DNA of 64,000 nucleotides from Schistocerca nitens (lineage: Eukaryota > Arthropoda > Insecta > Orthoptera > Acrididae): positions 183,511,548 to 183,575,547 of the forward strand of contig NC_064618.1 in the NCBI RefSeq assembly GCF_023898315.1, given 5' to 3'. The stretch's first letter is position 1; each line of letters starts with the position of its first letter. The notes under the pieces are model-generated. The model had not been told where the DNA came from, did no database searches, and saw nothing but the letters and a program-made list of their open reading frames with translations. Shown here piece by piece: positions 22,982 through 31,952 of this stretch. A program made the translations under genes and the position numbers.

Positions 22982-23969
22982 ACACAATGTACGAGCCTGG
23001 GGAACATATAAAGTATCCCAGACGGACTGTGCAGATTCTGACGAAGTTATCAACAAACTAAGGATAATTGTAGAGTACTTCTACGAAGAATGGTGTTTGG
23101 GTAGACTGTACGCTTATTATAGGTGATATTTTATAATTAGTTTCCTCTGACACACCTGTGATGTCTGGTGGAGATGAGAACTCTTGGACCAGTGAGTATA
23201 TATTATGGAACCCATAACACGAAATTCTGACACGGTCATCATGCCGAAAATAAGAGCTAGGCGCATTTCATACAACGCTTCTGCGGCTCCTTCATAGAAT
23301 AATTATCCTTTTCCGCCGAACCTTTCCAGCATGGCAGAAAGAGAGTATTAATTAAGTGCTACGACAATTATCCGTCGACAATATGATTCGTGAGATGAAC
23401 ATCGAAATTGACCAGTCGAAGGATAGGATACGCCAAGGACAAATTTTGCACAATACCGGGGGACTGATGAGCTGGAATGTAGTCATAGTTTACGAGTTTT
23501 GTGTGTTAGGTCTGAGACGAAGTATTTTAGGGGCTGCTGGAAGATGGCGAAAGGCTTTTGTCTTAAACATTCATGATGATATTCACATATTGATACTAAA
23601 TTTCTTCTGCAAACCAGTCTGCCACCACATTTACTTACGTAAAGCCCAACTTCCGCTTGACGCCAACTGACCACTCATACAGTGTGTCCTAATGAAATCA
23701 TCAAGAAAAGGTCCATCTACCATTATTCCGCGTGTCTCAAAGTGTTGTACTAACATCCAGGTAAGTGACCCTGTGTTAATTTTTAATGTGACAAATGTAT
23801 TACTAACTCGTTTTAAAACTTTCTATCTAATGGAAATAAATTAATTGTTTGAGAACTTTGCAAAAGGTACTTTGATTAAATTGAGGTATTATCCAAAGAA
23901 GAAAAACTATTTGTATGTAAATGAAATTGTAATATACTTGAATCATATGAAACTAAATGGCTCCAGAAA
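22982..23969. other. Unassigned sequence
   Basis: If the gypsy element continued beyond the mariner, its 3' part is not recognisable here. Open frames at 23356-23670 on both strands lack motifs. Confidence 0.35.
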
Positions 23970-23971
23970 TA

Positions 23972-25311
23972 CAGGGTTATTACAAATGATTGAAGTTATT
24001 TCACAGCTCTACAATATCTTTATTATTTGAGATATTTTCACAATGCTTTGCACACACATACAAAAACTCAAAAAGTTTTTTTAGGCATTCACAAATGTTT
24101 GATATGTGCCCCTTTAGTGATTCGGCAGACATCAAGCCGATAATCAAGTTCCTCCCACACTCGGCGCAGCATGTCCCCATCAATGAGTTCGAAAGCATCG
24201 TTGATGCGAGCTCGCAGTTCTGGCACGTTTCTTGGTAGAGGAGGTTTAAACACTGAATCTTTCACATAACCCCACAGAAAGAAATCGCATGGGGTTAAGT
24301 CGGGAGAGTGTGGAGGCCGTGACATGAATTGCTGATCATGATCTCCACCACGACCGATCCATCGGTTTTCCAATCTCCTGTTTAAGAATTGCCGAACATC
24401 ATGATGGAAGTGCGGTGGAGCACTATCCTGTTGAAAGATAAAGTCGGCGCTGTCGGTCTCCAGTTGTGGCATGAGCCAATTTTCCAGCATGTCCAGATAC
24501 ACGTGTCCTGTAACGTTTTTTTCGCAGAAGAAAAAGGGGCCGTAAACTTTAAACCGTGAGATTGCACAAAACACGTTAACTTTTGGTGAATTCCGAATTT
24601 GCTGCACGAGTGCGTGAGGATTCTCTACCGCCCAGATTCGCACATTGTGTCTGTTCACTTCACCATTAAGAAAAAATGTTGCTTCATCACTGAAAACAAG
24701 TTTCGCACTGAACGCATCCTCTTCCATGAGCTGTCGAAACCGCGCCGAAAATTCAAAGCGTTTGACTTTGTCATCGGGTGTCAGGGCTTGTAGCAATTGT
24801 AAACGGTAAGGCTTCTGCTTTAGCCTTTTCCGTAAGATTTTCCAAACCGTCGGCTGTGGTACGTTTAGCTCCCTGCTTGCTTTATTCGTCGACTTCCGCG
24901 GGCTACGCGTGAAACTTGCCCGCACGCGTTCAACCGTTTCTTCGCTCACTGCAGGCCGACCCCTTGACTTCCCCTTACAGAGGCATCCAGAAGCTTTAAA
25001 CTGCGCATACCATCGCCGAATGGAGTTAGCAGTTGGTGGATCTTTGTTGAACGTCGTCCTGAAGTGTCGTTGCACTGTTATGACTGACTGATGTGAGTGC
25101 ATTTCAAGCACGACATACGCTTTCTCGGCTCCTGTCGCCATTTTATCTCACTGTGCTCTCGAGCGCTCTGGCGGCAGAAACCTGAAGTGCGGCTTCAGCC
25201 GAACAAAACTTCATGAGTTTTTCTACGTATCTGTAGCGTGTCGTGACCATATGTCAATGAATGGAGCTACAGTGAATTTATGAAATCGCTTCAACATTTG
25301 TAATAGCCCTG
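23972..25311 (-). mobile_element. Complete mariner-superfamily element with intact transposase
   Basis: The ends are 'CAGGGTTATTACAAATGATT' at 23972 and the complement of 'CAGGGCTATTACAAATGTTG' ending at 25311. Repeats are about 35 bp, with a TA duplication at 23970-23971 and 25312-25313. Length is about 1340 bp, with the transposase centred on the minus strand. It has the best preserved structure in the window and may be a fairly recent insertion. Confidence 0.93.
24089..25141 (-). CDS. Mariner-superfamily transposase (DDD, long D2-D3 spacer), open
   Basis: A 350-residue frame from ATG at 25141 to TGA at 24089, with no stop. The N-terminal HTH ('VLEMHSHQSVITVQRHFRTTF', about residues 11-31, and 'SIRRWYAQF') and second HTH ('SPRKSTNKASRELNVPQ', 'VWKIL') bind the terminal repeats. 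The DDE/D domain has 'KLVFSDEATFFLNG' (first Asp, about residue 150), 'FQQDSAPPHFH' (second Asp), a conserved 'RWIGRGG' and 'RPPHSPDLTPCDFFLWG' (third Asp). I count 46 residues from the second Asp to the Asp before FFLWG, longer than in mariner (34) or the DD41D group. The upstream ATG context 'AAAATGGCGACAGG' and the length fit the family. It cuts and pastes DNA at TA sites. Whether it is active cannot be judged from sequence alone. Confidence 0.9.
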   Translation of the reverse strand: MATGAEKAYVVLEMHSHQSVITVQRHFRTTFNKDPPTANSIRRWYAQFKASGCLCKGKSRGRPAVSEETVERVRASFTRSPRKSTNKASRELNVPQPTVWKILRKRLKQKPYRLQLLQALTPDDKVKRFEFSARFRQLMEEDAFSAKLVFSDEATFFLNGEVNRHNVRIWAVENPHALVQQIRNSPKVNVFCAISRFKVYGPFFFCEKNVTGHVYLDMLENWLMPQLETDSADFIFQQDSAPPHFHHDVRQFLNRRLENRWIGRGGDHDQQFMSRPPHSPDLTPCDFFLWGYVKDSVFKPPLPRNVPELRARINDAFELIDGDMLRRVWEELDYRLDVCRITKGAHIKHL

Positions 25312-25319
25312 TATTTTCA

Positions 25320-25800
25320 AGTCTCAAACACATATGCAGACTGAAGTATTGAATGAAATTTTTTACCGAGGCCTGGATGTGAAGTTAGGTTTTGCTTTCG
25401 CTATGCAGATGCAATAATCACTACGTCACTCTGGCACAGTGGCTTTGCATAACTGCACAGACTACCTAAATCCAAATTCCCATTCACTTCTCAAACCACT
25501 TATTATTCCCTCTAGAATCTAACAGAATTGCAGAGACTCTCTAGTTGTATTGGAATAATACCTAAGCATCGGACGAAACGGGGAGACCTTCCTGAAATCC
25601 AGGTATAGGTGCCTTAATCAAAAGATCTATATGGTTTCGGAGACCTCTCCAAGTCTCAAACATCTATGATGTATACATGCAGACTGAAGTGACAGGTTCA
25701 AATCCTGGCCTTGTTACAAATTTTCATTCCTCGCTTCCGTATTCGTATATACATCATGGATGCTTGAGACATGAAAAGGTCTATGGAACCATGTAGCTTC
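25320..25800. repeat. Inverted repeat flanking a tRNA-like fragment
   Basis: Arms at about 25631-25678 and 25745-25793 are inverted copies over ~46 bp (shared 'ATGGTT', 'AGACCT', 'GTCTCAA.CATC.ATGATGTATA'). Between them, 'GGTTCAAATCC' followed by 'ACAAATTTTCATTC' matches the 3' half of the tRNA-like repeat seen at 25967 and 27293. A partial further copy ('CAAGTCTCAAACACATATGC') lies at 25319. Confidence 0.6.
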
Positions 25801-25839
25801 ATTTGGTTAAAGCACATCTGACTGTGTTTCAGGACGTTT

Positions 25840-26074
25840 ACCCCTTTTCGCTCGTTGTTGAGGTGTTATTCCAAGACAACTGGAGAGACTCTGCAATGCT
25901 ATCAAGAGAGCTGAGTTGTGATGGGAGAGAGGTGTGCAGCTTAGACATGCAGTTGTGCAAAACCATTGTGCCAGGATGGCGTAGCTGTTAATGCATCTGC
26001 CTATTGAGCAGGAGACCTGGATTCAAATCCCAGCGTCAGAACAAATTTTCATTCGTCGCCTGAATCCGAATATA
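25840..26074 (+). repeat. tRNA-like dispersed repeat, copy 1
   Basis: It shares with 27160-27412 a 5' part ('GAGGTG..TTTCCAA', 'GAGAG.CTCTGCA') and a 3' tRNA-like part with A-box-like 'GGCGTAGCTGTTAATGC' and B-box-like 'GGATTCAAATCCC', then 'ACAAATTTTCATTCGTCGCC'. It is cut at its 3' end by the MITE at 26075. This is a SINE-like family distinct from the main one. Confidence 0.6.
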
Positions 26075-26485
26075 CACTGAAGGGCCAAAAAAGAAAACTG
26101 GTACACCTGCCTAATATCGTGTAGAGCCCCCGCGAGCAGGCAGAAGTGCCGCAACACGACGTGGCATGGACACGACTAATGTGTGATGTAATGATGGAGG
26201 GAACTTACACCATGAATCTTGCAGGGCTGGCCAAAAATCCATAAACGTACACGGGTGGAGATCTCTTCTGAACAGTACGTTGCAAGGCGCCGACTATAAC
26301 ACTGCTTTCAAACTCACTCAGATTTTGATAACCTGCCATTGTGGTAGCAGTAACCTATGTAACAACTGCGCTAGACACTTTTTGTCTTATATAGGCGTTG
26401 CCGACCGCAGCACCGTATTCTTCCTGTTTGCATATCTCTGTATTTGAACACACGTGCTTATACCAGTTTCTTTGGCGCTTCAGTG
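26075..26485. mobile_element. MITE, Tc1/mariner-type ends
   Basis: The left end is 'CACTGAAGGGCC' with 'AAAGAAAACTGGTA' following. The right end is the complement of 'CACTGAAGCGCCAAAGAAAC'. Length is about 411 bp with no transposase. It lies in the 3' end of the tRNA-like repeat, next to TA dinucleotides, though the duplication is not exact. Confidence 0.75.
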
Positions 26486-26507
26486 CATAAATCATATACA
26501 AATGTGT

Positions 26508-26546
26508 GGTGTCTGTTCTTTCGGATATGCCCAAAAGAATGGACAC
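26508..26546. repeat. Short perfect-type hairpin repeat
   Basis: 'GGTGTCTGTTCTTTCGG' and 'CCCAAAAGAATGGACACC' pair around a 5-base loop with few mismatches. I recall similar small palindromes as dispersed repeats in insects. Confidence 0.65.
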
Positions 26547-26737
26547 CAAGCATTCATGTAATTGACTTGTTTCGGTGGGCAATGAATCAACCACCATCCG
26601 TGCTTATGCACAAATACGTTCGACCTTCTACGGGAATCTCAAAGTAGCCAGCATGGAGCACGTGGACGGGACATGCAAATAGGTGATGCTAGGGGCCAGC
26701 CGACAGGTGTACCCAGATTGTCCGCGCACTTGTGATA

Positions 26738-26830
26738 AACAGCGTGCGGGTGGCGCAATGGTTAACGGTACAGCCTGGTAAGCAGGAGATCGCGTGTTCG
26801 AAGCCCTGTCTCGCAAACATTTACACTTGT
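26738..26830 (+). repeat. Another tRNA-like SINE fragment
   Basis: 'GGTGGCGCAATGGTTAACGG' (A-box-like) is followed at tRNA spacing by 'TGTTCGAAGCC' (B-box-like). There is no tRNA-type acceptor pairing that I can confirm, so it is not called as a tRNA gene. Confidence 0.4.
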
Positions 26831-26893
26831 CGCCCCTGATTCCGTATGAAGTCCCGATGCATCTGACATCAACAGTTCTTTTCCTTTCCTTTC

Positions 26894-27081
26894 CGGCCGG
26901 CGGAAGTGGCCGTGCGGTTAAAGGCGCTGCAGTCTGGATCCGCAAGACCGCTACGGTCGCAGGTTCGAATCCTGCCTCGGGCATGGATGTTTGTGATGTC
27001 CTTAGGTTAGTTAGGTTTAACTAGTTCTAAGTTCTAGGGGACTAATGACCTCAGCAGTTGAGTCCCATAGTGCTCAGAGCC
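26894..27081 (+). mobile_element. tRNA-derived SINE
   Basis: A full-length sense copy with B-box 'GGTTCGAATCC', ending 'TGCTCAGAGCC'. It is flanked by a repeated 'TTTCCTTTCCTTTC' at about 26880-26893 and 27082-27095. Confidence 0.92.
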
Positions 27082-27159
27082 TTTCCTTTCCTTTCTCCCC
27101 CCTCCACCTTCAGGGTTCCAGACAGGATTCCCCCCACCCCCCACCCCCCTCCGGTTCGT

Positions 27160-27412
27160 TCGATGCTGAGGTGCTTTTCCAATACTGTCGGAGAGCCTCT
27201 GCAGAGGTGTTCGAGATTAGGGGAAACAGCGAGTTGGCCGAGACGTGAATGGATTGAAGAGGGAGGCATTTTTGGATAGTGCAAAGCCATTGCGCCAGGA
27301 TAGCGAAATGCTTAGCCTATATGGTTACTGAGCAGGAAACCCGGTTTCAAATACTGTGCTTGATACAGATTTTCATTCGTCGCCTCAGTCTGCGTATATG
27401 CATAATACACTC
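27160..27412 (+). repeat. tRNA-like dispersed repeat, copy 2
   Basis: Homologous to 25840-26074. It has 'GGTTTCAAATACT' in the B-box position and 'CAGATTTTCATTCGTCGCC' after it, and continues to 'GCGTATATGCATAATAC', the part removed from copy 1 by the MITE. Confidence 0.6.
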
Positions 27413-27550
27413 TAATCAAATTTTTGCTGTTGGCACATTAATTCGTTTGATCTTAAGCAATGGAAATGCCACACTGACAGTAATTAATAAATAGTTAAAA
27501 TTCAGTAAATGTAATTGGTTTCTCAAGCTGAACAACATAGCAGATTTATT

Positions 27551-27713
27551 ATGACGTGTCGTTTTATTAGGTTATTTCCCGCATGAGATGTAACACTTTG
27601 TGTAGCTTTTTAGAGGAAACATTATGTTTCGTGAGGTTTTAGTTCTGCCTCACTGATAATTTGGGTGATATTAAAAATTACTAAACCCTAAGTTAAGTAA
27701 CTGCTCACTACAA
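27551..27713 (+). repeat. Direct repeat of ~163 bp, copy 1
   Basis: Starts 'ATGACGTGTCGTTTTATTAG' and matches 28701-28861 over its whole length with scattered changes and small indels. It begins TG and ends CA once the outer bases are trimmed, as LTRs do, but no target duplication flanks the pair. Confidence 0.75.
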
Positions 27714-28272
27714 GCTTCCCAGCTGCATACTAACAGCAAAAAATATTGAAACCTGATCATCACACGAGAGACAATTTATTGGATGTACGTACTGGGTTCC
27801 TCGTAATAGTTTCCTTTAAGCCAATTTTGTTTCCGAATAGAAAATTCTCCAGCTGCAGACGAAGGTTCTGGTAACAATGACTGATAAAATCTGACGTACA
27901 CCAGCATACCATGTTATTTGCAATTTACGCATGGCCGCAGAACAGTGCTGCGAAGCAATTTATTTAAATTTGTTTGCTCTGTTACCTGTACAGATGGTTT
28001 CTTACGTGATGAAAAATACGTGAGGCTACGTTTCGTCTGTAAAGTGGGCTGCTAGCAGGACTCTTGCCTTTAGATTTCATTGTGCAGACGTCGGTACCGT
28101 GACTGTTACCTCGACTTCTTCTGAGAGATTATAGGTCTCTTTAAATAGATTTTGAATTCTAAATAACTGTCTTGTCCATTTTTTCTACAACATTGGGCAC
28201 ACTGATAAGTTGTCTTATTGCTGCAACACCACAGCATACTGACATGTCTTGTGAACAGCACCATTGTGATTT
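27714..28272. other. Unassigned sequence between direct repeats
   Basis: No motif was recognised. With 28470-28700 it forms the interior between the two direct repeats. Confidence 0.3.
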
Positions 28273-28467
28273 GCCAGCCGCGGTGGTCTTGCGGTTCTAG
28301 GCGCTGCAGTCCGGAACCGTGGGACTGCTACGGTCGCAAGTTCGAATCCTGCCTCGGGCATGGATGTGTGTGATGTCCTTCGGTTAGTTAGGTTTAAGTA
28401 GTTCTAAGTTCTAGGGGACTGATGACCTAAGATGTTAAGTCCCATAGTGCTCAGAGCCATTTTTTGA
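28273..28467 (+). mobile_element. tRNA-derived SINE
   Basis: A full-length sense copy with a variant B-box 'AGTTCGAATCC'. The target duplication 'ACCATTGTG' lies at 28260-28268 and 28468-28476. It sits between the two 163-bp direct repeats. Confidence 0.92.
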
Positions 28468-28700
28468 ACCATTGTGTTTTTAAATTCCTCCACTTTCGAA
28501 TATTGTCAAAATATTGATTGTCTGGTTGCCAGTAACAATATCTTAAAGATGTTTTCGGTGGATTGTACTGATCCTATGCAATTCCTGATTATCTGCAGAG
28601 AATACGGAGCAGCTAACGCTAGGCTTTAAGAACGGTCTCTGCTGTACGTATGAACAGTCATTGGGCATTCTTTTCAAATCAGAGTTTATGCGCCGTGTAA

Positions 28701-28861
28701 ATGACGTGTCGTTTTATCATGTTATTTCCCGCATGAGATATGACACTTTGTGTAGCTTTTTAGAATAAACATTATGTTTCGTGCGCGTTTTAGTTCTGTC
28801 TCACTGATTTAGGTGATATTCAAAATTACTAAAGCCTAAGTTATGTAACTGCTCATTACAA
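28701..28861 (+). repeat. Direct repeat of ~161 bp, copy 2
   Basis: Second copy of the repeat at 27551, about 1150 bp downstream and in the same orientation. Confidence 0.75.
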
Positions 28862-29085
28862 GGAACACAATGACATGCCAAAATGTTTTTCAAATGGATC
28901 AAAGAACGAATTAAACTTAACAGTTCGTCACTAAATAGTTAAACGGTACTTTGTTCATGTCCGCTGCGAATGTTTTCTGTTTTCAAATAGTAATAATTAT
29001 TTTTAGTTGTTCGACATTATTGTTTTCATTTATTCTACTATCCGTTGAGTGAGGGGATGAATTGGGTATGTATAAAAGTTAAAAA

Positions 29086-29430
29086 ATGGTACAAATGGCT
29101 TTAAGCATTATGGGACTTAATATCTGAGGTCATGCTACGGTCGCAGGTTCGAATTCTGCCTCGGGCATGGATGTGTGTGATGTCCTTAGGTTAGTTAGGT
29201 TTAAGTAGTTCTAAGTTCTAGGGGACTGATGACCACAGATGTTAAGTCCCATAGTGCTCAGAGCCAACCATCTGAGGTCATCAGTCCCCTAGAGTTAGAA
29301 CTAAGTAAACCTAACTAACCTAAGGACATCACACACATCTATGCCCGAGGCAGGATTCGAGCATACGACCGCAGCAGCCGCGTGGTTCCGGACTGAAGCG
29401 CCTAGAACCGCTCAATCACAGTTGCCGGCG
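29086..29430 (-). mobile_element. Antisense SINE interrupted by another SINE
   Basis: The outer copy consists of 29086-29121 and 29282-29430. Its own target duplication is 'AAAGTTAAAAA' at 29075-29085 and 29431-29441. A sense 5'-truncated SINE is inserted inside it. Confidence 0.9.
29134..29269 (+). mobile_element. 5'-truncated SINE nested in an antisense SINE
   Basis: The inner copy begins at 'GCTACGGTCGCAGG' and ends 'GCTCAGAGCCAACC'. The target duplication 'ATCTGAGGTCAT' at 29122-29133 and 29270-29281 is perfect and lies in the outer SINE. The tails are in opposite orientation and form a local palindrome. Confidence 0.93.
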
Positions 29431-29645
29431 AAAGTTAAAAAGTTTTAATAATCGATTATGAATTATTGTGCGAATCACATTATAAAAGCCCGCGCATACA
29501 TCGCGTAAAATGGTTATTGTAACAATAACTTTATCCTGGGACTCCTCCATTTGGCCCATGCTTGAATAGAAAAATAAGCACATGGGAACTGTGAATCCAC
29601 CTTTATGCAAAAACACTTTTTGATATTTGTTTACTTATTTCTTCT

Positions 29646-29685
29646 CCAAACTAGTTACAGCGACGGATATCACAATTATCAGTGG
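29646..29685 (-). ncRNA. Degraded hammerhead-like motif
   Basis: On the minus strand it reads stem I 'CCCA', 'CTGATAA' (G8 changed), a spacer hairpin, 'GTAAC' for GAAAC, 'TAGTTTGG'. Two core positions are changed, so it should be inactive. Confidence 0.4.
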
Positions 29686-29833
29686 GCTCTTTAAGTTTGT
29701 TGTAGAGCTTTATTGGGAATACCTGACATGGCGTAGAAACAATAATTTCCAAATGGAAGAGTTCCAAGATAAATTTATTGTTTCTACGTCAGGCCAGGCA
29801 TTCCCAGTGAAGCTCCTCAACAAAATTGAAAAA

Positions 29834-29876
29834 CCCACTGATGATGGCGCCATTTGTCGCTGAAACAAGTTTGGGG
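29834..29876 (+). ncRNA. Hammerhead-ribozyme-like motif
   Basis: The order is stem I 'CCCA', a perfect core 'CTGATGA', a stem II with 'GCG'/'CGC' pairing (imperfect at the base), 'GAAAC', 'AAGTT' giving a minimal stem III with cleavage triplet GTT, and stem I 'TGGG' pairing perfectly with CCCA. This fits a type-I hammerhead with minimal stem III, as in retroelement hammerheads. Confidence 0.6.
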
Positions 29877-30272
29877 AATAAACACGTAAATAAACAAAAA
29901 GTGTTTTTGCATCAAGGCGGATTCACAATTACCAAACTGATGTTGGTTTTTGTAACATAGTCTGGTATGTGATTCCAGTAAGCAACTATTTCTTGTGTCC
30001 TTCAGAGATAAACAGAGCTGTTTTTTTAACTTCATTTACTTTTCAAAAAATATAAGCTGCAATACATTATATGAAATTCAGAGTTGGGATTGGTGAAGGA
30101 GGGAAATAAATGTCCTGGAAAACCTGTGACCCGAGTGGCTAAATTACGAGAGGTGTTCAATAAGTAATGAAAAAATGTTGTTCCTCAGCAAATTTTTGTT
30201 GAAAGAAAATGCGAAATTTTTTGTGAGACGTGGATTATTTCCACTTCACCCCCCCCCCCCCCCTTTTTCGGC

Positions 30273-30568
30273 TCATCAGCTTCTGACTGGTTTGATGCGG
30301 CCCGCCACAAATTCCTCTGCTGTGCCATGCTCTTCATCTCAGAGTAGCACTTGCAACCTACGCCCTCAATTACTTGCTGGATGTACTCCAATCTCTATCT
30401 TCCTCTACAGTTTTTCCCCTCTACGCTTCCTATAGTACCATTACAGTAATTCCCCCATGTCTTAACAGATGTCTTATCATAATGTCCCCCTTATTAATGT
30501 TTTCCCCATACTCCTGTCCTCTCCGATACTGCGCACAACCTTGTCATTCCTTACCTTATCAGTCCCCC
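30273..30568 (-). mobile_element. 5'-truncated LINE 3' end (same family as 1-320)
   Basis: The reverse complement matches 40-315 of the window: 'TAAGGTAAGGAATGA' at its 5' edge, 'CGTAGGTTGCAAGTG' inside and 'TCAAACCAGTCAGAAG' at the 3' end. A poly-C run (30249-30264) and T tract lie just outside its 3' end. Confidence 0.8.
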
Positions 30569-30619
30569 TCTAGTTTCATTAACTTCTGATTGGTGTCGAT
30601 GCTATACGTAGCCTTCAAA

Positions 30620-31530
30620 ATGGCGTCTGCAACGGAAGTGTCCTTCGGGGGAAAACCAGAGTATCACAGTAATTCATAGGCGCCTGCAGAATGTCTATGG
30701 AGACTTGGCAGTGAACAATAGCACGGCAAGTTGTTGGGCGAGACATCTGTCACATCGCAACAATGTCGCACACACCCGTCGTATGTTCCGCGTGCTGGAC
30801 GGCTACACACAACTGTGAGTCCTTCAACGCTGGAATGTGCGGATATTCTCATTCCAGGTGACCGACAAATGACAATGAATCATTTCTCTGCTCAGTTAGA
30901 CGTCTCTATTTGTAAAGCTGAAAGGTACTCAAAGGTGTGTGCCCGCTGTGTTCCTCGCCGCCTATCAGAAATCCATAAAGAGCAACGAAGGACCACCTTT
31001 ACGGAACTGTTTGCGCGCTACGAGGCTAATCGTGACAATTTTTCGTCGAACATCGTCACAGGCGATAAAGCACGAGTGCATCAGTTCAAACCGAAAACAA
31101 AAAGGTAGTCGATTGAGGGGCGCCACACCACGTTCCCTCAGAGAAACAGTTGAAGGCCGCACCCTCAGTAGGTAAAGTCACGGCGGCCGTCTTCTGGGAC
31201 TTTGAAGATGTTATTCTATTTCATGTCCTTCGTCCTGGTGCAACGATTAACTGTAAAGTGTATTTGCTATCTTCACAAAATTAAAGAAACAACTTACGCA
31301 TGCTCATCGCCTGAAAAATGAAATGAATTTCTCCTTCTCCATGACAACGCAATGCCTCACACAAGTCTGCGCACCCGAAACGAGTTCACAAACCATTACT
31401 GGACACTTGTTCACTTGTTCCTCGTCCACCCTATAGCCCAGATCTCGCACCTTCCGACTCCCATCTATTTGGTGCAACGAAGGATAAACTCCGAGGAAAG
31501 AGTAAAAAAAAAAAAAAAAAAAAAAAAAAG
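30620..31530 (+). pseudogene. Decayed mariner transposase
   Basis: ATG at 30620 begins 'MASATEV', as in a common insect mariner subfamily. The N-terminal HTH region is shortened and frame-shifted. The region 30731-31108 gives 'YSKVCARCVPRRLSEIHKEQ', then 'NIVTGDKARVHQFKPKTK'. The catalytic 'TGDE' has Glu changed to Lys after the Asp and the following Trp changed to Arg. Later frames keep 'KVTAAVFWDFEDV' and 'LLHDNAMPH' (second Asp). The third Asp context is damaged before a SINE insertion. Several stops make it inactive. Confidence 0.75.
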
Positions 31531-31714
31531 CTCTGAGCACTATGGAACATAACTGCAGAGGTCATCAGTCCCGTAGAACTTAGAACTACTTAAACCTAAC
31601 TAACGTAAGGACATCACACACATCCAGGCCCGAGGCAGGATTCAAACCTGCGACGGTAGCTGTCGCGCGGTTCCAGACTGTAGCGCATAGAACCGCTCGG
31701 CCCCTCCGGCCGGC
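31505..31714 (-). mobile_element. tRNA-derived SINE with long A/T tail
   Basis: An antisense copy with an A run at 31504-31529 on the plus strand, then 'GCTCTGAGCACTATGG', B-box complement 'GATTCAAACC', ending 'CTCCGGCCGGC'. Flanking 'GGAAAGAG'/'GGGAAGAG' may be a short target duplication. Confidence 0.88.
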
Positions 31715-31952
31715 GGGAAGAGAACACTCACGGCTGATGGGGAAGTTACTGATAGAGCAAGACATAGGCTCCGACGTCGACCAGCAGAGTGTGCACCATG
31801 TGGGCATGCAGTTCCTTCAGTAAGATGCCGTAACGCCGCCGCATTGATCGGAGATTGTGTTGAAAAATACGGTTTTGTATCCAAAAGGGTAAAAAACCAT
31901 CCTGCTTTAAAAAAAAAAGGTGTTGCATTACTTATTGATCGCTCCTCGTGTA

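Larger units (their letters stand above)
29583..29940. mobile_element. Palindromic repeat with hammerhead-like motifs
   Basis: The arms (about 29583-29744 and 29765-29940) are inverted copies. Shared blocks are 'TATGCAAAAACACTTTTTG' (one change in the second arm), 'AGCGAC', 'ATCAGTGGG', 'TTGGGAATACCTG' and 'CGTAGAAACAATA'. There is no protein. The right arm holds a good hammerhead-like motif and the left a degraded one. A related single-orientation copy lies at about 36246-36690. Confidence 0.7.
30147..31950 (+). mobile_element. Mariner-like element interrupted by a LINE and a SINE
   Basis: The left end is 'CGAGAGGTGTTCAATAAGTA' after TA at 30145. The right end is the complement of 'CACGAGGAGCGATCAATAAG' ending at 31950, followed by TA. 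The interior holds a decayed transposase from ATG 30620. A LINE 3' fragment (30273-30568) lies in the 5' untranslated part and a SINE (31505-31714) in the C-terminal coding part. Confidence 0.85.

Noticed and set aside
26628..26984. 118-codon minus-strand frame beginning 'MPEAGFEPATVA'
   Set aside because: The start is the reverse translation of the SINE tRNA-like region, a recurrent false frame seen at other SINE copies (for example 21471).
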